A stretch of DNA of 11,349 bases from Leclercia adecarboxylata (GTDB taxonomy: Bacteria; Pseudomonadota; Gammaproteobacteria; Enterobacterales; Enterobacteriaceae): contig DERO01000035.1 of the NCBI GenBank assembly GCA_002360945.1, positions 1 to 11,349 of the forward strand, given 5' to 3'. The notes under the pieces are model-generated. The model worked only from the letters and a program-made list of their open reading frames with translations, was not told where the DNA came from and did no database searches. The position numbers were made by a program, and so were the translations under genes. Below, piece after piece: positions 8,923 to 11,349 of the stretch; position 1 is the first letter of the stretch, and every line of letters begins with the position of its first letter.

Positions 8923-9771
8923 CTATTTTCTGGAAACGTCTGGAAGGTTTGTGCACAACCGACGGTAGTGAGCCGGCGTAATACGGTAGGCCCGCTGGAA
9001 CCAGCGCCCTAAATGGCTTTGATCGGCAAACCCCAGCGCCGCCGCCACGTCGACGGGCTGATCTCCGCGCGCCAGAAACTGCCGCGCTTTGGCCAGCCGC
9101 AGCTGTATAAGCCAGGCATGGGGTGCCAGGTGGAACTCGCGCTTGAAGCAGCGGGTGAGCGTAAAGCGATCGGTGCCGGTTTCGCGGGCCAGGTCGGAAA
9201 GGCCAATATTGTCGCCCAGATGGGCATAAAGATAGTCCCGGGCCCGGTGCGCCACCGCCGCGCTCTGCAGCTGCGAAGGTAATTTTTTGCGCCAGTGGCA
9301 ATGGGAGGTGAGCTGCGCCAGCAGATTATCCATCGTGCTTTGCTGGACGATTTTCATCTCGTCATTGTGCAGCGTCGCAAAGGTGTCGCCGATGGTGCGC
9401 ACCAGTTGCGGCTCGCGGGTCAGGGTTTGCTTAAAATGCAGGGAGTAGCTGCCGGGCGTGGCGTCATACAGGCCATGCAGGGTGTTAGTGAGCCAGCGTT
9501 CGTCGAGGTAGAACGTCAGATAGGTGAAGCCGCCCGCAACGGGCGCGTCGCCGTCGTGGATCTCGCCCGGTTCAAGCAGGAACGCATCGCCGGGATGGCT
9601 ACGGTGGCGCTCACGGCGACAATGGAACTGCTGGGTACCGCTGAGGGTGATCCCCACCAGATAGCTGTCGTGCCAGTGCGGATCGAAGGCGTGCCCTTCA
9701 AAGTGCGCCTTGATGGTTTCAATTCCTGTATCTGCATGCTGTCGCAGCTCAAGCCAGTCGTTCACTGTCAT
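8923..9771 (-). CDS. AraC-family transcriptional regulator, likely controlling the adjacent exporter
   Basis: A 282-residue protein with the two-domain AraC layout. The N-terminal cupin-like ligand domain contains HWHDSYLVGITLSG (about 32-45) and HPGDAFLLEPGEIHDG (59-74). The C-terminal domain has two helix-turn-helices: LSDLARETGTDRFTLTRCFK (191-210) and DVAAALGFADQSHLGRWFQR (241-260), the latter fitting the family signature, then YRITPAHYRRL. ATG 9771 is taken as start; GTG 9765, two codons later, has better spacing from AAAGG (9780-9776) and is equally possible. Regulators of this type beside LysE exporters typically sense the exported amino acid; that is inference. K-12 has no counterpart at this site, as I remember it. 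Confidence 0.9.
   Translation of the reverse strand: MTVNDWLELRQHADTGIETIKAHFEGHAFDPHWHDSYLVGITLSGTQQFHCRRERHRSHPGDAFLLEPGEIHDGDAPVAGGFTYLTFYLDERWLTNTLHGLYDATPGSYSLHFKQTLTREPQLVRTIGDTFATLHNDEMKIVQQSTMDNLLAQLTSHCHWRKKLPSQLQSAAVAHRARDYLYAHLGDNIGLSDLARETGTDRFTLTRCFKREFHLAPHAWLIQLRLAKARQFLARGDQPVDVAAALGFADQSHLGRWFQRAYRITPAHYRRLCTNLPDVSRK
8938..8964 (-). promoter_or_regulatory. Candidate AraC-type operator upstream of the LysE gene
   Basis: On the minus strand it reads CGTCGGTTGTGCACAA then ACCTTCCAGAC. It is 24/27 identical to 9814-9840 upstream of the regulator gene. It contains the perfect palindrome TTGTGCACAA, and TCTGGAA (plus strand, 8939) recurs 10 bp away at 8929, one helical turn. It lies 51 bp before the exporter start, within the last codons of the regulator gene. 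A possible -10 TCTAAT is at 8907-8902. Binding by the neighbouring regulator is inferred. Confidence 0.6.
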
Positions 9772-9813
9772 GCCCCCTTTTTCGCTGCCAGCATTGCCTG
9801 AGCTTACCTTTGT

Positions 9814-9840
9814 GTCTGGAAGATTTGTGCAAAATCGACG
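9814..9840 (-). promoter_or_regulatory. Candidate operator upstream of the AraC-type regulator gene
   Basis: Minus strand CGTCGATTTTGCACAA then ATCTTCCAGAC, the second copy of the motif at 8938-8964 in the same orientation and at a similar distance (42 bp) from its gene. A weaker tandem half, GTCGGTTTGCG, directly abuts it at 9841-9850. A 15-base inverted repeat, AGATTGC-C-GCAATCT, follows at 9852-9866. Together they suggest an autoregulatory control region shared in part with the tRNA-Phe promoter side. Confidence 0.55.
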
Positions 9841-9898
9841 CGCAAACCGACAGATTGCCGCAATCTTAAGCAGTTGAACAGCTTTTCCCGAAATAAGG

Positions 9899-9927
9899 TT
9901 GACGACCGTACGTGATTGCGGTTTAAT
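9899..9927 (+). promoter_or_regulatory. Sigma-70 promoter of tRNA-Phe
   Basis: TTGACG (9899-9904) and TTTAAT (9922-9927) are separated by 17 bp, each 5/6 to consensus. The GC-rich discriminator GCGCCCC that follows is typical of stable-RNA promoters under stringent control. The start of transcription would fall at about 9934, just before the mature tRNA. Confidence 0.85.
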
Positions 9928-9937
9928 GCGCCCCGTT

Positions 9938-10013
9938 GCCCGGATAGCTCAGTCGGTAGAGCAGGGGATTGAAAATCCCCGTGTCCTTGGTTCGATTCCG
10001 AGTCCGGGCACCA
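9938..10013 (+). tRNA. pheU: tRNA-Phe (anticodon GAA)
   Basis: A 76-base tRNA with encoded CCA. The acceptor stem GCCCGGA pairs with TCCGGGC; the D arm has AGCTCAGTCGGTAGAGC; the anticodon arm GGGGATTGAAAATCCCC carries GAA at 9971-9973; and the T arm is CTTGGTTCGATTCCGAG. The sequence matches E. coli pheU/pheV as I remember it, and its place beyond yjdC identifies it as the pheU locus, a known integration site for islands such as LEE in some E. coli. The gene is intact. Confidence 0.98.
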
Positions 10014-10024
10014 CTATTCTAAAG

Positions 10025-10054
10025 AACCCGCCCAAAAGGCGGGTTTTTGCTTTT
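10025..10054 (+). terminator. Intrinsic terminator after tRNA-Phe
   Basis: AACCCGCC (10025-10032) pairs with GGCGGGTT (10038-10045) around CAAAA, followed by TTT-G-C-TTTT. It begins 12 bases after the CCA end and should end the tRNA transcript. Confidence 0.93.
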
Positions 10055-10210
10055 GGAGAGTAGGACTCTTCATCGCGCATCATTCGTTATTCACCGCCAG
10101 CGGCTCACCCCTTCGGGGCTAGGCCGACAAGCGCGCTGTTCAACGCCTCCGGCGTTAGTCCGGGTCCGGGCACCACTATTTAAAAAAACCAGCCTACGGG
10201 CTGGTTTTTT
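10049..10210 (+). repeat. tRNA-flanking repeat unit 1 (complete, 162 bp)
   Basis: Starts GCTTTTGGAGAG and ends with its own terminator; unit 2 begins immediately with GCTTTTGGCGAA, giving a period of 162 bp. Near its end it carries an exact 17-base copy of the tRNA-Phe 3' end and flank (10164-10180 equals 10002-10018). Inside are hairpins CCCC-TTC-GGGG and AACGCC-TCC-GGCGTT. Over the last 113 bases it is 102/113 identical to unit 3. The design recalls the 178-bp tyrT repeats of E. coli, which also begin with tRNA 3' sequence and give the rtT RNA; homology to these is not shown. Confidence 0.85.
10183..10210 (+). terminator. Terminator at the end of repeat unit 1
   Basis: AACCAGCC (10187-10194) pairs with GGCTGGTT (10199-10206) around TACG, extended by A-U pairs and followed by T residues. 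It is a second strong terminator about 160 bp after the tRNA terminator, and is repeated in unit 3. Confidence 0.88.
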
Positions 10211-10290
10211 GCTTTTGGCGAATCAGACTCTTCATCGAACACCGTCGATTATTCACTGCCAGCGACTCACCCCTTCGGGGCCTGCGCGAC
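10211..10290 (+). repeat. tRNA-flanking repeat unit 2 (truncated)
   Basis: Follows unit 1 in tandem: GACTCTTCATCG, GATTATTCACTGCCAGCGAC and TCACCCCTTCGGGGC line up with unit 1 at a constant 162-bp offset. Similarity stops after GCGCGACA at about 10290, where the recombinase remnant region begins, so the 3' half with the tRNA end copy and the terminator is missing. The missing part is what unit 3 supplies at 11201-11349. Confidence 0.8.
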
Positions 10291-10318
10291 ATCCGCACTT
10301 GAAATGATGCGTTAGTAA

Positions 10319-10465
10319 CAGGTCAACGAGATCGTACCAGCAAAATACAAAGGACAGGAAGCGGCCGCTAAAAGTAAAGCTCAAGAAATTACAGATTTGG
10401 TCGAAAAAGATAGTGGTAAATCAGAGATATCCCGTCAATTAAGCCTCGGTATCATCGACATTTAA
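10319..10465 (+). pseudogene. Remnant of a serine recombinase (resolvase/invertase) C-terminus
   Basis: Translating from 10319, just after in-frame TAG and TAA stops, gives QVNEIVPAKYKGQEAAAKSK and then AQEITDLVEKDSGKSEISRQ, ending LSLGIIDI at a TAA (10463-10465). This follows the C-terminal helix-turn-helix of Pin/Tn3-type serine recombinases, which typically read KYKGRKPTARAK...I..L...G.....IA..L.IG.ASVYRIL. The catalytic domain is absent and the end is frayed (GIIDI for GVASVYRIL), so it cannot be active. The family call rests on motif memory over about 40 residues and is not proven. It fills most of the 244-bp space before the next gene and marks past mobile DNA here. Confidence 0.6.
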
Positions 10466-10534
10466 CGGTTTATTCATGATGAACGTCCATATCTTTTGAA
10501 CAAAGAAATGAAAACGCCACGTTGAGGAAATATT

Positions 10535-10879
10535 ATGGCTAACACCAGCAAAATCGAGCTCGAAGATTATAACGAAGAGAGTTTTTGGTCAAAAGCTAAG
10601 AAATACTGTAAAGCTATCGGGAAAGACTCGCTTGAGCAGGTATTTCGTCTGTATTACGCATTAGAAAGCGAGCAATGCACAGCTAAACACAAAGCAACTA
10701 TTTATGGGGCACTGGCTTATCTGGTATCACCAATAGACATCATCCCCGATTTAACGCCGGTGCTTGGGTATACAGACGATATGGCTGTAATTGCTGCCGC
10801 TCTTGTAGCTGTTGCAGGTTGCATCGACGATGCGGTTAAAGGTAAAGCGAAGGAGAAGGCCAATGAGCTTTTTGAGTAG
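10535..10879 (+). CDS. DUF1232 (YkvA-like) small protein
   Basis: A 114-residue protein. Its centre, LVSPIDIIPDLTPVLGYTDD followed by MAVIAAALVAVAG (about 63-95), is the hallmark of the DUF1232/YkvA family (PF06803), small proteins of unknown function with a hydrophobic, possibly membrane-associated core. The N-terminal 50 residues are charged and polar (ELEDYNEESFWSKAKKYCKA). ATG 10535 has GAGGAAA at 7-8 bases. Base composition is clearly AT-richer than the neighbouring core genes, which, with the recombinase remnant and flanking repeats, suggests acquisition by transfer. The next gene overlaps its end. I cannot assign a biochemical role. Confidence 0.85.
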   Translation: MANTSKIELEDYNEESFWSKAKKYCKAIGKDSLEQVFRLYYALESEQCTAKHKATIYGALAYLVSPIDIIPDLTPVLGYTDDMAVIAAALVAVAGCIDDAVKGKAKEKANELFE

Positions 10880-11099
10880 AAGGCTGAATGTGCTGCTACC
10901 TGATACGATGAAAGAGAAAATCATTAAGCACGAAGTGAAGAAACGGGTTAATGACAAACTTAAGCTTGATGGCGAGTTAGATAAGCACGTCGACGCCTTA
11001 GCCGAAAAGGTTATGGGTAAAGTAGATGCTTCAACTATATTTGAGGCCAAGGATATCTACGACAAGCTGAAGGCTGGTAAATCCAACCACGGTAAGTAG
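10863..11099 (+). CDS. Unrecognised charged helical protein, 78 residues
   Basis: Begins MSFLSRRLNVLLPDTMKEKI and is rich in Lys, Asp and Glu, with long stretches likely to be helical (KHEVKKRVNDKLKLDGELDKHVDALAEKV). No cysteine, signal peptide or clear membrane helix is seen. The open frame extends further 5', but ATG 10863 is preferred: AAGGAGAAGG lies just upstream, and it overlaps the DUF1232 gene by 17 bp in another frame, the geometry of translational coupling. The pair is therefore probably one two-gene operon whose products may act together. I recognise no family. Confidence 0.7.
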   Translation: MSFLSRRLNVLLPDTMKEKIIKHEVKKRVNDKLKLDGELDKHVDALAEKVMGKVDASTIFEAKDIYDKLKAGKSNHGK

Positions 11100-11200
11100 T
11101 AAGATTGTCTTTATCTATGCTGTTGCATATGTTGCAAAATAGTGATGCATTCAGAACCGAAGAAAAAATAAACCACTGTTATTTATGGTTTTTTGAATCA

Positions 11201-11349
11201 CATTGAATCCCTGGTTCGATTATTCGCTGCAAGCAACTCACCCCTTTGGGGCCAGCGCGGCAAGCGCGCTGTTCAACGCCTTCCGCGTTAGTCCGGGTTC
11301 GCGCACCGCTATTTAAAGAAACCAGCCTACGGGCTGGTTTTTTGCTTTT
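11201..11349 (+). repeat. tRNA-flanking repeat unit 3 (partial, runs to the window end)
   Basis: From about 11201 (CATTGAA...GGTTCGATTATTCGCTGC) the repeat resumes and continues through CTCACCCC (11237) to the window end; the last 113 bases match unit 1 in 102 positions. It carries a degenerate tRNA 3' end copy (11297-11313, 14/17) and starts near TCCCTGGTTCGATT (11208-11221), which is 13/14 to the tRNA T-arm at 9984-9997. It has hairpins CCCC-TTT-GGGG (11241-11251), CAGCGCG-GCAAG-CGCGCTG (11253-11271) and AACGC/GCGTT, then a terminator. Confidence 0.82.
11318..11343 (+). terminator. Terminator in repeat unit 3
   Basis: AACCAGCC (11320-11327) pairs with GGCTGGTT (11332-11339) around TACG, followed by TTTT, identical to the stem and loop of the terminator in unit 1. 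It lies about 220 bp after the two-gene operon and could end its transcript. Confidence 0.87.

Noticed and set aside
10047..10307. An 86-codon arginine-rich frame running through repeat units 1 and 2, with internal repeats (TLHRASFVIHRQRLTPSG and TLHRTPSIIHCQRLTPSG)
   Set aside because: It recalls the basic tpr peptide of the tyrT repeats, but its start is a TTG inside the T tract of the tRNA terminator with no ribosome binding site. It stays open through both units partly because the 162-bp period is a multiple of three.
10508..10525. A five-codon mini-cistron (ATG AAA ACG CCA CGT TGA) ending at the ribosome binding site of the DUF1232 gene
   Set aside because: It has no convincing ribosome binding site and is too short to tell from chance; kept only as a possible leader peptide.
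11170..11194. AAACCA...TGGTTT hairpin with a T run after the 78-residue gene
   Set aside because: Only six pairs, AT-rich, with a 10-base loop; too weak to call a terminator when a strong one follows at 11318-11343.
10049..11349. Repeats considered as a CRISPR array
   Set aside because: The period is 162 bp, with whole-unit similarity and no short constant repeats separating unique spacers; terminators and tRNA sequence explain the similarity.

Overview
The window is a stretch of enterobacterial chromosome (Enterobacteriaceae; gene order and protein sequences are close to E. coli K-12, and the divergence would suit Enterobacter, Leclercia, Lelliottia or similar). I recognise the K-12 94-minute block: groEL (5' end only), groES, yjeH, fxsA, aspA, dcuA, cutA, dsbD, yjdC, then a tRNA-Phe gene equivalent to pheU. 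Assignment is from remembered E. coli proteins and motifs; no database search was run.

Region 1 (1-1905): the heat-shock chaperonin operon groES-groEL runs leftwards from a sigma-32 type promoter. The methionine/branched-chain amino acid exporter gene yjeH runs divergently. A REP/BIME palindrome pair separates yjeH from the convergent fxsA. Region 2 (1906-5620): fxsA and aspA are divergent, with a CRP-like and an FNR-like site side by side between them. aspA (aspartase) and dcuA (C4-dicarboxylate antiporter) form the anaerobic aspartate-to-fumarate module, each followed by a terminator-like hairpin. Region 3 (5621-8299): cutA overlaps dsbD (trans-membrane thiol reductase), followed by the TetR-type regulator yjdC. 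The dsbD linker carries an in-frame palindrome that looks like a captured repeat element.

Region 4 (8296-9840): an AraC-type regulator gene and a LysE/RhtB exporter gene, read leftwards, sit between yjdC and the tRNA gene, where K-12 has no such pair as I remember it. The same 27-bp motif (24/27 identical) lies 42-51 bp upstream of each start, one copy inside the last codons of the regulator gene. This suggests an autoregulated regulator-exporter circuit.

Region 5 (9899-11349): tRNA-Phe with its promoter and terminator is followed by units of a 162-bp repeat that include a copy of the tRNA 3' end and a terminator each, reminiscent of the tyrT/rtT arrangement in E. coli. One unit is cut short at about 10290 and another resumes at about 11201. 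The roughly 0.9 kb between them is AT-richer and holds a serine-recombinase remnant plus two overlapping small genes, a DUF1232/YkvA-like protein and an unrecognised charged 78-residue protein. This is most likely a small, decayed island at the pheU integration hot spot and is the least conventional part of the window.
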